Source: Pseudomonas brassicacearum | Lineage (GTDB): Bacteria > Pseudomonadota > Gammaproteobacteria > Pseudomonadales > Pseudomonadaceae | Length of the DNA stretch: 64,000 nt | Assembly (NCBI RefSeq): GCF_003732225.1 | Contig: NZ_MOBJ01000006.1 | Coordinates: 496,001-560,000, forward strand | Reading direction: 5' to 3' | In this document: positions 8,496 through 18,059 of the stretch, one piece after another | How positions within the stretch are numbered: position 1 is the first letter of the stretch | How the letters are laid out: each line of letters begins with the position of its first letter | Translations under genes and position numbers: made by a program | Notes under the pieces: model-generated | Told to the model about the DNA's origin: nothing | Database searches by the model: none | The model's input: the letters and a program-made list of their open reading frames with translations, nothing else

Positions 8496-9275
8496 TCAGT
8501 TGTTGTAAAGGTCCAGATCGCCGAAGTATTTCTTCTGGATCTGCGCGTAGATGCCCTTCTCGTGCAGGGCCTTGATGGCGGTATTGAGCATGCCTTTGAG
8601 CTCGTCGCTATCCTTGCGCACACCGATGGCAATGTCCGCCGGCACCAGCGGATCACTGATGCCTTCACTGTTCTTGAACTGGGCGCCTTGTGGCGATGTA
8701 AGGAAGCTCATCTGCGCTTGCAGCTTGTCCTGAATCGAAGCATCGAGGCGGCCGTAAACCAGATCGGCGTAGACCTGATCCTGGTTCTGATAGGCGCGCA
8801 GTTTCACCCCGCCCGGCGCCAGTTTGGCCCTGGCGTAGGTTTCCTGAATGGTGCCTTGCATGAAGCCGATGGTCTTGCCCTTGAGCGACTCGGCGGTGGG
8901 TTCAAGACCTGAATCCTTACGGGTGACGATGGCGGTCGGCCCGGCGTACAGGCGGTCGGTGAAGTCGATCTGCTTGCGGCGTGCGTCGGTGACGGTCATC
9001 GACGACTCGATGGCGTCGAACTTGCCGGCCTTGAGCGCAGGAATCAGCCCGTCGAAGTCATTGCTGACCCACACACATTTGAGCTTCAGTTCGGCGCAGA
9101 TCGCGTTGCCCAGGTCCACGCCAAAGCCTTGCACGCCACCGTCGGCGGTGGTCGACTCAAACGGCGGGTAGCTTGGGTTGGTGCCGAAGCGCAGTTCGGT
9201 CCACTCCTTGGCGCTAGCGCCGGCCGAGCAGAACAGCAACGCGAGTACAGGCAAAGTCAGCCATTGGGTTTTCAT
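8496..9275 (-). CDS. periplasmic basic amino acid-binding protein (AotJ/ArgT type)
   Basis: 259 residues: signal peptide (about 1-22, ending ASA), then a type II periplasmic binding fold with LRFGTNPSYPPFESTTADGG, the family-3 signature GFGVDLGNAICAELK, and FDAIESSMTVTDARRKQIDF. First gene of the seven-gene leftward unit that ends with the astA-like gene. Ligand is likely arginine, ornithine or citrulline, by similarity and by neighbours. Confidence 0.9.
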   Translation of the reverse strand: MKTQWLTLPVLALLFCSAGASAKEWTELRFGTNPSYPPFESTTADGGVQGFGVDLGNAICAELKLKCVWVSNDFDGLIPALKAGKFDAIESSMTVTDARRKQIDFTDRLYAGPTAIVTRKDSGLEPTAESLKGKTIGFMQGTIQETYARAKLAPGGVKLRAYQNQDQVYADLVYGRLDASIQDKLQAQMSFLTSPQGAQFKNSEGISDPLVPADIAIGVRKDSDELKGMLNTAIKALHEKGIYAQIQKKYFGDLDLYNN

Positions 9276-9733
9276 CTTCGTAAGTCCCGATTTGTTTGGA
9301 ATTATCGCGACCGGGCACGCAGGCCTGGACGCCTTTATGGGCAGGAACAGAGAGTCGATGCGGCATCTGCCGCAGCAGCGTTCTTATTGTTTGTGTTCGG
9401 TGCACCGCCAAAGGCCGGCCACACCCCACCCTGAAACCCTTGGCGCAGACGGCTTCGAATGGAAGGCCAGAATGCCAACAGACGATTGTGTCGAGGTGTC
9501 GAAAGAGCCGTCGCAGACAGCTCGCTTGTGCTGATGTCGGCATTTTCACAGCCGATTCTGTCGTGAATGCCCTATTGGGGTATTTATGCGATGGATGAGC
9601 CTGCGGGTATTGCAAAAATGCAGACCGGACCTGCATCTATCCGGGTTGTACATCGCAAATTTGCACTGCTACGATCCGGCATCGTTCGCGCGCGAACACT
9701 TCTATAAAGAACAATAAAAGCAGGGAGTTAGCG
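9276..9733. other. divergent intergenic region with a perfect 14-bp palindrome
   Basis: 458 bases between the binding-protein gene (leftward) and the HIBYL-CoA hydrolase gene (rightward). No gene is supported. It must hold both promoters. The only strong sequence signal is the palindrome at 9684-9697, followed by an A/T-rich stretch and the ribosome site GCAGGGAG before the ATG at 9734. Confidence 0.6.
9684..9697. promoter_or_regulatory. candidate operator palindrome
   Basis: GTTCGCGCGCGAAC is a perfect 14-base palindrome 36 bases before the HIBYL-CoA hydrolase start, followed by ACTTCTATAAAG which could hold a -10. Placement suits a repressor site of a TetR- or other dimeric regulator; the protein is unknown. 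Confidence 0.4.
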
Positions 9734-10840
9734 ATGACTGCTCAGGTTTCATCCCAGGCGACCCAAGGCATTGATGCCACCGCCAACGAAGTGCTGGCCG
9801 AGGTCCGCAACCACATTGGCCACCTGACCCTCAATCGCCCCGCCGGCCTCAATGCCATTACCCTGGACATGGTCCGCAGCCTGCACCAGCAGCTCGATGC
9901 CTGGTCCCGTGACCCGCACATCCACGCCGTGGTGCTGCGCGGTGCTGGCGAGAAAGCCTTCTGCGCCGGCGGCGATATCCGCTCGCTGTACGACAGTTTC
10001 AAAAGCGGCGACACCCTGCATGAAGACTTCTTCGTCGAGGAATACGCCCTCGACCTGGCGATCCACCATTACCGCAAACCGGTACTGGCGTTGATGGACG
10101 GTTTTGTCCTCGGCGGCGGCATGGGCCTGGTGCAAGGCGCAGACCTGCGGGTGGTTACCGAACGCAGCCGTCTGGCGATGCCGGAAGTGGCCATCGGTTA
10201 CTTCCCGGACGTCGGCGGCAGCTACTTCCTGCCACGGATTCCCGGCGAGCTGGGTATCTACCTTGGCGTCAGTGGTGTGCAGATTCGCGCCTCCGATGCG
10301 CTGTATTGCGGGTTGGCCGACTGGTATCTGGAAAGCGAAAAACTCGCCGAACTGGATCAACGCCTCGACAGCCTCAAGTGGCACGACACCCCGCTCAAGG
10401 ACCTGCAAGGTCTGCTGGCCAAACTCGCGGTACAGCAACTGCCCGACGCACCCTTGCAGGCACTGCGGCCAACCATCGACCACTTCTTCGCCCTGCCGGA
10501 TGTGCCGAGCATCGTTGAGCAACTGCGCACCGTTACGATTGCCGACAGCCACGACTGGGCAATCACCACCGCCGACCTGCTCGACAGTCGTTCACCGCTG
10601 GCCATGGGTGTAACGTTAGAGATGTTGCGACGTGGTCGTCAGCTGAGCCTGGAAAACTGCTTCGCCCTCGAACTGCATCTGGACCGTCAGTGGTTCGAAC
10701 GCGGCGACCTGATCGAAGGCGTCCGCGCCTTGCTGATCGACAAAGACAAGAGCCCACGCTGGAATCCTCCGACCGTGCAGGCGCTGGACGCCAGACAGGT
10801 TGCGAGTTTCTTCAGCGGTTTTGACCAGAGCGGGAGCTGA
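9734..10840 (+). CDS. 3-hydroxyisobutyryl-CoA hydrolase (enoyl-CoA hydratase/isomerase family)
   Basis: 368 residues of the crotonase superfamily. GAGEKAFCAGGDIRSLY and GFVLGGGMGLVQGADLR form the oxyanion hole, and MPEVAIGYFPDVGGSYFLPR is typical of the hydrolase branch, as is the extended C-terminal domain (crotonases that only hydrate are ~260 residues). It releases 3-hydroxyisobutyrate from its CoA ester in valine breakdown. Only three bases separate it from the acyl-CoA dehydrogenase downstream, so the two form a valine-degradation operon. Good ribosome site AGGGAG. Confidence 0.87.
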   Translation: MTAQVSSQATQGIDATANEVLAEVRNHIGHLTLNRPAGLNAITLDMVRSLHQQLDAWSRDPHIHAVVLRGAGEKAFCAGGDIRSLYDSFKSGDTLHEDFFVEEYALDLAIHHYRKPVLALMDGFVLGGGMGLVQGADLRVVTERSRLAMPEVAIGYFPDVGGSYFLPRIPGELGIYLGVSGVQIRASDALYCGLADWYLESEKLAELDQRLDSLKWHDTPLKDLQGLLAKLAVQQLPDAPLQALRPTIDHFFALPDVPSIVEQLRTVTIADSHDWAITTADLLDSRSPLAMGVTLEMLRRGRQLSLENCFALELHLDRQWFERGDLIEGVRALLIDKDKSPRWNPPTVQALDARQVASFFSGFDQSGS

Positions 10841-10843
10841 GCC

Positions 10844-11995
10844 ATGCACGATATCGAACTGACCGAAGAACAAGTGATGATCCGCGACATGGCCCGGGAT
10901 TTTGCCCGCGGCGAAATCGCCCCCCACGCCCAGGCCTGGGAAAAAGCCGGCTGGATCGACGACGCGCTGGTGGCAAAAATGGGCGAGCTGGGTTTGCTCG
11001 GCATGGTGGTTCCCGAGGAATGGGGCGGTACTTACGTCGACTACGTGGCCTACGCGCTGGCGGTGGAAGAGATTTCTGCCGGCGACGGCGCCACCGGCGC
11101 CTTGATGAGTATTCACAACTCGGTGGGCTGCGGGCCGGTCCTCAACTACGGCACTGAAGAACAGAAACAGATCTGGCTGGCGGATCTGGCCAGCGGTCAG
11201 GCCATCGGCTGTTTCTGCCTGACCGAGCCGCAGGCCGGTTCCGAAGCGCACAACCTGCGCACCCGCGCCGAACTGCGCGACGGCCAGTGGGTGATCAATG
11301 GCGCCAAGCAGTTCGTCAGCAACGGTCGACGGGCAAAACTGGCGATTGTGTTTGCGGTGACCGATCCGGACCTGGGCAAGAAAGGTTTGTCAGCGTTTCT
11401 GGTGCCGACCAACACCCCGGGGTTTATCGTCGACCGCAGCGAACACAAGATGGGCATCCGCGCTTCCGACACCTGCGCGGTAACGCTGAACAACTGCACT
11501 ATCCCCGAAGCCAACCTGCTGGGTGAGCGCGGCAAGGGTTTGGCGATTGCCTTGTCCAACCTCGAAGGCGGTCGCATCGGCATCGCCGCGCAGGCACTGG
11601 GCATCGCCCGTGCAGCCTTCGAAGCAGCGCTGGCCTACGCCCGAGACCGGGTGCAGTTCGACAAGCCGATCATCGAACACCAAAGCATCGCCAACATGCT
11701 GGCCGACATGCACATGCAACTGAACGCCGCGCGCTTGCTGATCCTCCACGCCGCACGGTTGCGCAGCGCCGGCAAGCCCTGCCTGTCGGAAGCCTCGCAG
11801 GCCAAGCTGTTTGCCTCGGAGATGGCCGAGAAGGTCTGCTCGTCCGCCATACAGATTCACGGCGGCTACGGTTATCTGGAAGATTATCCGGTGGAGCGCT
11901 ACTACCGCGATGCGCGGATCACGCAGATTTACGAAGGCTCGAGCGAGATTCAGCGGATGGTGATTGCGCGGGAACTCAAGAACTATCTGGTTTGA
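10844..11995 (+). CDS. acyl-CoA dehydrogenase, probable isobutyryl-CoA dehydrogenase
   Basis: 383 residues with the standard FAD-dependent fold: helical N-domain, beta domain with [16 protein letters not shown], and C-terminal helical domain with the catalytic-base region [13 protein letters not shown]. Oxidises short branched acyl-CoAs with electrons passing to ETF. Pairing with the 3-hydroxyisobutyryl-CoA hydrolase points to isobutyryl-CoA as substrate (inference from context). Followed by a REPIN. Confidence 0.88.
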   Translation: MHDIELTEEQVMIRDMARDFARGEIAPHAQAWEKAGWIDDALVAKMGELGLLGMVVPEEWGGTYVDYVAYALAVEEISAGDGATGALMSIHNSVGCGPVLNYGTEEQKQIWLADLASGQAIGCFCLTEPQAGSEAHNLRTRAELRDGQWVINGAKQFVSNGRRAKLAIVFAVTDPDLGKKGLSAFLVPTNTPGFIVDRSEHKMGIRASDTCAVTLNNCTIPEANLLGERGKGLAIALSNLEGGRIGIAAQALGIARAAFEAALAYARDRVQFDKPIIEHQSIANMLADMHMQLNAARLLILHAARLRSAGKPCLSEASQAKLFASEMAEKVCSSAIQIHGGYGYLEDYPVERYYRDARITQIYEGSSEIQRMVIARELKNYLV

Positions 11996-12007
11996 GGCCC
12001 TAAAAGC

Positions 12008-12082
12008 ATCGCGAGCAAGCTCGCTCCCACATTGGATCTCCAATACTCATGAGATCCTGTGGGAGCGAGCTTGCTCGCGATG
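12008..12082. repeat. REPIN, GAGCGAGC family (copy 2)
   Basis: Inverted pair of the REP palindrome lying between two convergent operons (isobutyryl-CoA dehydrogenase and the enoyl-CoA hydratase), where it may also help stop transcription. Confidence 0.9.
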
Positions 12083-12102
12083 ACGTCGGTGAGAACGCTA
12101 CA

Positions 12103-12876
12103 TCACTTACCTTGGAACTGCGCCTCACGCTTGGCAATAAACGCTGCCATGCCTTCTTTCTGATCCTGTGTGGCGAACGCCGCATGGAATACCCGACGTT
12201 CAAAGCGCACGCCTTCGGACAGGCTGACTTCAAAGGCACGGTTAACGCTCTCCTTGACCATCATCGCAATCGGCAAGGATTTTTTGGCGATCAGCGCTGC
12301 AACCTTCAGCGCTTCATCCAACAGCTCATCCACCGGCACGATGCGCGCAACGATGCCGCAGCGCTCCGCTTCCACCGCATCGATCAAGCGGCCACTGAGG
12401 CACATTTCCATGGCTTTGGCCTTGCCCACCGCTCGGGTCAGGCGCTGGGTGCCGCCCATGCCCGGCAGCACGCCGAGGTTGATTTCCGGTTGACCGAATT
12501 TGGCGTTGTCGCCGGCCAGAATGAAATCGCACATCAGCGCCAGCTCACAACCGCCGCCCAGGGCAAAACCGGCGACAGCGGCAATGATCGGCTTACGGCG
12601 GTTGGCAACCCGATCGCTGTCGCTGAACAGGTCGTCGAGGTAGATCTGCGGATAGGTCAGCTCGGCCATTTCCTTGATGTCGGCGCCGGCGGCAAAAGCT
12701 TTTTTCGAGCCAGTCAGCACGATGCAGCCGATTTCCGGATTGGCTTCCAGACCGTCCAGCGCGTGGTTCAACTCGCTGACGATCTGCGCGTTCAAGGCAT
12801 TCAGGGCTTGTGGGCGGTTGAGGGTGATCAGACCCACGCGGCCCTGGACTTCCAACAAAATCGTTTCGTAGCTCAT
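12103..12876 (-). CDS. enoyl-CoA hydratase
   Basis: 257 residues, normal length for a hydratase. Motifs: [55 protein letters not shown] and [20 protein letters not shown]; both catalytic glutamates are in place. Hydrates a 2-enoyl-CoA in the fourth position of a leftward beta-oxidation operon. ATG at 12876 ([10 protein letters not shown]) is chosen over the upstream in-frame ATG at 12894. The homologous KT2440 operon (PP_2213-PP_2217) is associated with isoleucine and short-chain acid breakdown. Confidence 0.88.
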   Translation of the reverse strand: MSYETILLEVQGRVGLITLNRPQALNALNAQIVSELNHALDGLEANPEIGCIVLTGSKKAFAAGADIKEMAELTYPQIYLDDLFSDSDRVANRRKPIIAAVAGFALGGGCELALMCDFILAGDNAKFGQPEINLGVLPGMGGTQRLTRAVGKAKAMEMCLSGRLIDAVEAERCGIVARIVPVDELLDEALKVAALIAKKSLPIAMMVKESVNRAFEVSLSEGVRFERRVFHAAFATQDQKEGMAAFIAKREAQFQGK

Positions 12877-12890
12877 GCAAGCGTTCCTTC

Positions 12891-14018
12891 TCAAAGATTG
12901 CGCGAAATGACCATGCGCTGAATATCGCTGGTGCCTTCATAGATCTGACAAACCCGCACGTCGCGGTAGATCCGCTCCAGCGGGAAGTCGCTCAGGTAAC
13001 CGTAACCACCGAGGGTTTGCAACGCCATTGAACAGACCTTTTCGGCCATTTCCGAGGCGAATAGCTTGGCCATCGAGGCTTCCACCAGCGCCGGTTTGCC
13101 GCTGTCACGCAGGGCGGCGGCGTAATGCACCATCTGCCGGGCGACGGCGATTTGCGTGGCCATGTCCGCCAGTCGAAAGGCTACTGCCTGATGCTCGATG
13201 ATCGGTTTGCCGAAACTCTCACGCTCACGGGCGTAATCGCGAGCGGCTTCGAATGCGGCGCGGGCCATGCCGACCGATTGCGAGGCAATTCCGACACGTC
13301 CACCTTCAAGGTTGGCCAAGGCGATTTTGTAACCTTCGCCCTCCTCTCCCAGCCGATTGGCCACCGGCACCTTCACGTCCTCGAAAAGGATCTGGCAGGT
13401 GTCCGAGGCGTGCTGGCCGAGCTTGTCTTCAACGCGTGCAACCTTGTAGCCCGGTGAATCGGTGGGCACGATGAAAGCGCTGATTCCGCGTTTGCCGGCA
13501 CTCGGGTCGGTGACCGCGAAGACAATCACCACCCCGGCGTTTTGCCCGGAAGTGATGAACTGCTTGCAGCCGTTGAGCACGTAGTGATCGCCGTTCAGCC
13601 GGGCACGGGTTTTCAGGCTGCTGGCGTCGGAACCGGCCTGCGGCTCGGTCAGCGCGAACGCCCCGAGCATCGCACCGCTGGCCAACGGTTTGAGGAAGCG
13701 CTCTTTCTGATCGTCGTTGCCGAACTTGAGGATCGGCACGCAACCCACCGAGTTGTGCACGCTCATGATGGTCGAGCAGGCGCCATCGCCGGCGGCAATT
13801 TCTTCCAGGGCCATGGCGTACGCCAGGTAACCGGTGTCGCAACCGCCCCACTGCTCCGGCACCAGCATGCCGAAGAAGCCCAGTTCGGCCATCTCGCCGA
13901 TGGCTTCTTTGGGGAAACGGTGCTCGCGATCCCACTCGGCAGCGAACGGCTTGAGCCGTTCCTGGGCGAATTGCCGGGCCGCATCGCTGATCTGTAGTTG
14001 TTCGTCATTGGGAATCAT
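12891..14018 (-). CDS. acyl-CoA dehydrogenase (short/branched chain type)
   Basis: 375 residues with the FAD acyl-CoA dehydrogenase fold: [20 protein letters not shown] in the beta domain, and the C-terminal catalytic region [20 protein letters not shown]. Gene order and the downstream hydratase (14 bases away) suggest 2-methylbutyryl-CoA or other short acyl-CoAs. A REPIN separates it from the thiolase gene upstream. Confidence 0.88.
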   Translation of the reverse strand: MIPNDEQLQISDAARQFAQERLKPFAAEWDREHRFPKEAIGEMAELGFFGMLVPEQWGGCDTGYLAYAMALEEIAAGDGACSTIMSVHNSVGCVPILKFGNDDQKERFLKPLASGAMLGAFALTEPQAGSDASSLKTRARLNGDHYVLNGCKQFITSGQNAGVVIVFAVTDPSAGKRGISAFIVPTDSPGYKVARVEDKLGQHASDTCQILFEDVKVPVANRLGEEGEGYKIALANLEGGRVGIASQSVGMARAAFEAARDYARERESFGKPIIEHQAVAFRLADMATQIAVARQMVHYAAALRDSGKPALVEASMAKLFASEMAEKVCSMALQTLGGYGYLSDFPLERIYRDVRVCQIYEGTSDIQRMVISRNL

Positions 14019-14055
14019 GCCAAGTCCTTAAAAATCAAACCTGAATGCGAGAACC

Positions 14056-14146
14056 TGTGGGAGCGAGCTTGCTCGCGATGGCGGTGTGTCATTCAGCAGG
14101 AATGTTGAATGTGAGTCAGCCATCGCGAGCAAGCTCGCTCCCACAG
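14056..14146. repeat. REPIN, GAGCGAGC family (copy 3), inside an operon
   Basis: Inverted REP pair between the thiolase and acyl-CoA dehydrogenase genes of the same leftward operon. In this position it would be part of the mRNA and could stabilise or segment the transcript. Confidence 0.9.
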
Positions 14147-14161
14147 GGATTGGCGTGGGCC

Positions 14162-15355
14162 TTAGTACAGGCATTCAACGGCCATGGCCGTGGCTTCACC
14201 GCCGCCGATGCAGATCGCTGCAACGCCGCGTTTCAGGCCTTTCTGGCGCAAGGCCGAGAGCAAGGTCACAAGGATCCGCGCGCCAGAAGCACCGATCGGG
14301 TGGCCCAGCGCACAGGCGCCGCCATGAACGTTGACCTTGCTGTGAGGGATTTCCAGCTTGGTCATGGTCACCAGGCTGACCACCGCGAAGGCTTCATTGA
14401 CTTCGAACAGTTCGACTTCATCCAGCGACCAGCCGGTTTTCTTCAGCAGTTTCTTGATCGCGCCCACCGGTGCCACCGGGAACAGCCCCGGCGTATCAGC
14501 GAACGCCGCGTGACCGTGGATCACTGCCAGTGGTTTCAGGCCGCGTTTTTCAGCTTCTGAACGACGCATCAGCAGCAATGCCGCCGCGCCGTCGGAAATC
14601 GAACTGGAGTTGGCCGCCGTCACTGTACCGCCGTCGCGGAACGCCGGTTTCAGGCTGGCGATCTTGTCCAGTTTGGCTTTCGGTGGCTGTTCGTCATCGG
14701 TGATGAGCTTTTGCTCTTTACCGACCATGACCTGCAACGGGACGATTTCGGCGTTGAAACTGCCGTCCTTGATCGCCTGCTGTGCGCGGGTGGTCGAAGC
14801 GATTGCAAAGTCATCCTGCGCTTCACGCGTGAAGCCGTTGGCCTCGGCGCAGTCTTCGGCGAAGGTGCCCATCAGGCGGCCCTTGTCGTAGGCGTCCTCC
14901 AGACCGTCGAGGAACATGTGGTCGAGCACTTTGCCGTGGCCCATGCGGTAACCGCTGCGGGCGCGGTCCAGCAGATACGGTGCGTTGGACATGCTTTCCA
15001 TCCCGCCGGCAACCACCACGTCGGCACTGCCGGCCAGCAACATGTCGTGGGCCAGGATGGCGGCTTCCATACCCGAGCCGCACATTTTGTTCAGGGTGGT
15101 GCAACGGGTCGATTTGTCCAACCCGGCGCCCAGCGCAGCCTGGCGTGCCGGGGCCTGACCGAGGCCGGCGGACAGCACACAACCAAACAGCACTTCTTCT
15201 ACTGCATCGGCAGCCACGCCGGCGCGTTCGACGGCAGCGCGGATCGCCGCAGCGCCCAGTTGTGGCGCGCTGAGGCTTTTCAGCTCACCTTGAAAACCGC
15301 CCATCGGGGTGCGGACGGCGCTGACGATAACGATTGGATCGTGGGACATAGTCAT
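14162..15355 (-). CDS. acetyl-CoA acetyltransferase (thiolase)
   Basis: 397 residues, thiolase superfamily. Nucleophilic cysteine in LNKMCGSGMEA, histidine in GGACALGHPIGASGARI and the second cysteine in AAICIGGGEATA are all present. Cleaves 3-oxoacyl-CoA, here probably 2-methylacetoacetyl-CoA or acetoacetyl-CoA, to acetyl-CoA plus propionyl- or acetyl-CoA. Corresponds in position to the gene called fadAx in P. putida. 12 bases after the SDR gene. Confidence 0.9.
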   Translation of the reverse strand: MTMSHDPIVIVSAVRTPMGGFQGELKSLSAPQLGAAAIRAAVERAGVAADAVEEVLFGCVLSAGLGQAPARQAALGAGLDKSTRCTTLNKMCGSGMEAAILAHDMLLAGSADVVVAGGMESMSNAPYLLDRARSGYRMGHGKVLDHMFLDGLEDAYDKGRLMGTFAEDCAEANGFTREAQDDFAIASTTRAQQAIKDGSFNAEIVPLQVMVGKEQKLITDDEQPPKAKLDKIASLKPAFRDGGTVTAANSSSISDGAAALLLMRRSEAEKRGLKPLAVIHGHAAFADTPGLFPVAPVGAIKKLLKKTGWSLDEVELFEVNEAFAVVSLVTMTKLEIPHSKVNVHGGACALGHPIGASGARILVTLLSALRQKGLKRGVAAICIGGGEATAMAVECLY

Positions 15356-15367
15356 GACAAATACTCC

Positions 15368-16132
15368 TTATTTGGCGGCCATACGCAAGGCACCGTCGAG
15401 ACGGATCACCTCGCCGTTGAGCATGCTGTTTTCTATGATATGCCTGACCAACGCGGCGTACTCAACCGGTTTACCAAGGCGCGGCGGGAACGGCACGCCA
15501 GCGGCCAGCGAGTCGCGAACTTCCTGGGTCATGCCGGCCATCATCGGTGTCTCGAAGATGCCCGGAGCGATGGTCATCACGCGGATACCGAAGCGCGCCA
15601 GTTCACGCGCGGCGGGTAAGGTCAGGCTGGCAATCGCGCCTTTGGACGCCGCGTAAGCAGCCTGGCCGATCTGGCCGTCGAAAGCCGCCACCGAGGCGGT
15701 GTTGATGATCACTCCGCGCTCACCGTCTTCATTGGCTTCGGTTTCGGCAATCGCCGCCGCGGCCAGGCGCAGCATGTTGAAGCTGCCGATCAGGTTGACG
15801 TTGATCACCTGGCTGAAACTGGCCAGCGCGTGAGGGCCGTTCTTGCCGAGGATCTTCTCGCCACGGACCACACCGGCGCAGTTGACCAGCCCGTGCAGGC
15901 CGCCAAAGGCTGCAACCGCTGCCTGCACCGCCGCTTCTGCTGCCGCCTCCTGGCTGATGTCCGCCACGACGCAATGCGCGCCGAGCCGTTTTGCCTGAGC
16001 GGCGACGGCTTCGGCGTTCAAGTCCACCAGCATGACTTTGGCACCGGCGCCCACCAGCATTTCAGCCGTGGCCGCGCCCAGGCCCGACGCACCGCCGGTG
16101 ACGAGAAAAACCTTGTTTTCGATCTGCATCAT
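15368..16132 (-). CDS. SDR 3-hydroxyacyl-CoA dehydrogenase (type II, HSD10-like)
   Basis: 254 residues. Rossmann motif TGGASGLG near the N-terminus, NCAG, and the catalytic YAASK; the protein resembles human HSD17B10, which oxidises 2-methyl-3-hydroxybutyryl-CoA in isoleucine breakdown. AAGGAA lies just upstream of two adjacent ATGs (16132 and 16129); either may be used. The frame is open further upstream but that part overlaps the acyl-CoA synthetase gene. Corresponds in position to fadB2x of P. putida. Confidence 0.88.
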   Translation of the reverse strand: MMQIENKVFLVTGGASGLGAATAEMLVGAGAKVMLVDLNAEAVAAQAKRLGAHCVVADISQEAAAEAAVQAAVAAFGGLHGLVNCAGVVRGEKILGKNGPHALASFSQVINVNLIGSFNMLRLAAAAIAETEANEDGERGVIINTASVAAFDGQIGQAAYAASKGAIASLTLPAARELARFGIRVMTIAPGIFETPMMAGMTQEVRDSLAAGVPFPPRLGKPVEYAALVRHIIENSMLNGEVIRLDGALRMAAK

Positions 16133-16145
16133 TGTTTCCTTGGAT

Positions 16146-17810
16146 TCAAGCTGAAACGTTCTTCGCCGTGGCCTCTTGAGCCTTGGCGATTTCCTGATTG
16201 CGCAAGATAAAGCGCTGCAATTTGCCGCTTGGGGTTTTCGGCAACTCGCTGACAAATTCGATTTCACGCGGGTATGAGTGCGCCGCCAAGCGCTTACGCA
16301 CATGCTGGCGCAGCTCCTCGACAAGCTCGGGCGAAGCACGGTATCGCGCGCTGAGCACGACGAAGGCTTTCACCAGCTCGGTGCGTTCCGGATCCGGCTT
16401 GCCGATCACGGCCGCCTCGATGACTGCCGGGTGCTCGATCAATGCACTTTCCACGTCGAACGGGCCAACCCGGTAGCCGGAAGTGGTGATCACATCATCG
16501 CTGCGGCCAACGAAGCTGATGCTGCCGTCCGGGTTCAGTTCGACGGTATCGCCACTCAGGTAATAGTTACCGACGAAGGCCTTGGTTGGCGCGCCTTCGT
16601 AACCGGCAAACCAGCACATCGGCGATTGCGTGCGGTCGATGGCGAGGATCCCCGGCTGACCGACCGACAATTCGTTGCAGGCCTCATCCAGTACCACGAT
16701 CCGGTGGCCGGGCGAGGCAAAGCCCGCCGCACCGACATGCACCGGATGCTCAAGGCCATGGTGGTTGCACAGCACCATGCCGAGTTCGGTCTGGCCGTAA
16801 TGGTCGTGGATCACCACGTCGAGGTTGTCGGCGAACCAGCGGATCACTTCCGGGTTCAACGGTTCGCCGGCGCTGCTGACAATGCGCAGTTTGCCTTTGA
16901 TCGAACGGGCGAACTCATCGCCGCCAGCGATCAGCAAACGGTAGGCGGTCGGTGAACCGGTGAGGTTGGTGATGCCGTACTTATTGATCACCCGGCAGGT
17001 GCTTTCGAGCGTAAACGGACCATCGTAAAAGGTGATCGGATGGCCCATGGACAACGGTCCGGTCACACCAAAGTAGATGCCATAAGCCCAGCCCGGATCG
17101 GCGACGTTCCAGAACGCATCTTCAGGTCGCAGGTCCACCGCGTCGCGGGTGTAACTCTGGAATGCGACGATTGCCTTGAGTGGCACCGACAGGGCTTTCG
17201 ACGGGCCGGTGGTGCCCGAAGTGAACATCAGCAGGAACGGGTCTTCTCCCGTCAGCAGCAGCGGTTCACATTGGGCGGAATAGTTGGGCAGTTCGGCCCA
17301 GAAACTGAAATCGCCGCGGACGATGCCCTGACCTTTCGGGCCACCTACGGTGACGATGATCGGGCAGTCGGCAACTTCACTGAGCTTTGGGCGATTGACC
17401 GCATCGGTCACCACCACGGCGGCGCCGGAACTGTTGAGGCGATGTTCGATGGCTTTCGGGCCGAAGGCGGTAAACAGCGGCTGGTAGACCGCGCCGATAC
17501 GCCAGGTGGCGAACACCACAATCAGCAATTCGACATTGCGTGGCAGCAGACCGGCGACCTTGTCGCCCTTCTTCACGCCTTGAGCCAGCAGGAAATTGGC
17601 AAAGCGCGCGGCTTTATCCTGTAAATCACTGAAGGTGTACGTGGCGCTGGCACCGTCGCGCCCCTCCCAGAACAAGGCGATGCGTCCGGGCAACGCATGG
17701 CGGTCGCAGCATTCAACGCAGGCGTTGAGGGCCGTCAACGAGCCTTTGAGCGCCGCCTCGACGGTGTGCTGATAATTGAACTGTGAAGTCGCAGACAGGT
17801 AATCGCGCAT
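16146..17810 (-). CDS. acyl-CoA synthetase (AMP-forming)
   Basis: 554 residues, ANL superfamily. Phosphate loop [12 protein letters not shown], the hinge region [20 protein letters not shown] and the catalytic lysine in [10 protein letters not shown]. Activates a short or branched-chain acid with ATP and CoA before beta-oxidation by the downstream enzymes. AGAGGGA lies upstream of the ATG. First gene of the five-gene unit; it starts about 250 bases from the AraC gene and is likely controlled by it. Corresponds to fadDx in P. putida by order. Confidence 0.88.
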   Translation of the reverse strand: MRDYLSATSQFNYQHTVEAALKGSLTALNACVECCDRHALPGRIALFWEGRDGASATYTFSDLQDKAARFANFLLAQGVKKGDKVAGLLPRNVELLIVVFATWRIGAVYQPLFTAFGPKAIEHRLNSSGAAVVVTDAVNRPKLSEVADCPIIVTVGGPKGQGIVRGDFSFWAELPNYSAQCEPLLLTGEDPFLLMFTSGTTGPSKALSVPLKAIVAFQSYTRDAVDLRPEDAFWNVADPGWAYGIYFGVTGPLSMGHPITFYDGPFTLESTCRVINKYGITNLTGSPTAYRLLIAGGDEFARSIKGKLRIVSSAGEPLNPEVIRWFADNLDVVIHDHYGQTELGMVLCNHHGLEHPVHVGAAGFASPGHRIVVLDEACNELSVGQPGILAIDRTQSPMCWFAGYEGAPTKAFVGNYYLSGDTVELNPDGSISFVGRSDDVITTSGYRVGPFDVESALIEHPAVIEAAVIGKPDPERTELVKAFVVLSARYRASPELVEELRQHVRKRLAAHSYPREIEFVSELPKTPSGKLQRFILRNQEIAKAQEATAKNVSA

Positions 17811-17964
17811 TGCCAGAATCCCTCTGTATTTTTATTAGGTTGGGGGAACCGTAAAAATCCAGGAAATACTCGCTCCGCGGGCGGCGCGGGACAATGGTCA
17901 AAGCTTTCAAGTTGTGTGACTGGTTTGGCCAAGATTCAAGAGATGTGGCGTCTGGGCGGACGTC

Positions 17965-18029
17965 ATCGCGAGCAAGCTCGCTCCCACATTTGGAACGCGT
18001 TCCCCTGTGGGAGCGAGCTTGCTCGCGAA
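17965..18029. repeat. REPIN, GAGCGAGC family (copy 4)
   Basis: Inverted REP pair with a short spacer between the AraC gene stop and the acyl-CoA synthetase promoter region. Confidence 0.9.
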
Positions 18030-18059
18030 GAGGCCAGACCGATCAATACAAGGTCTGGA

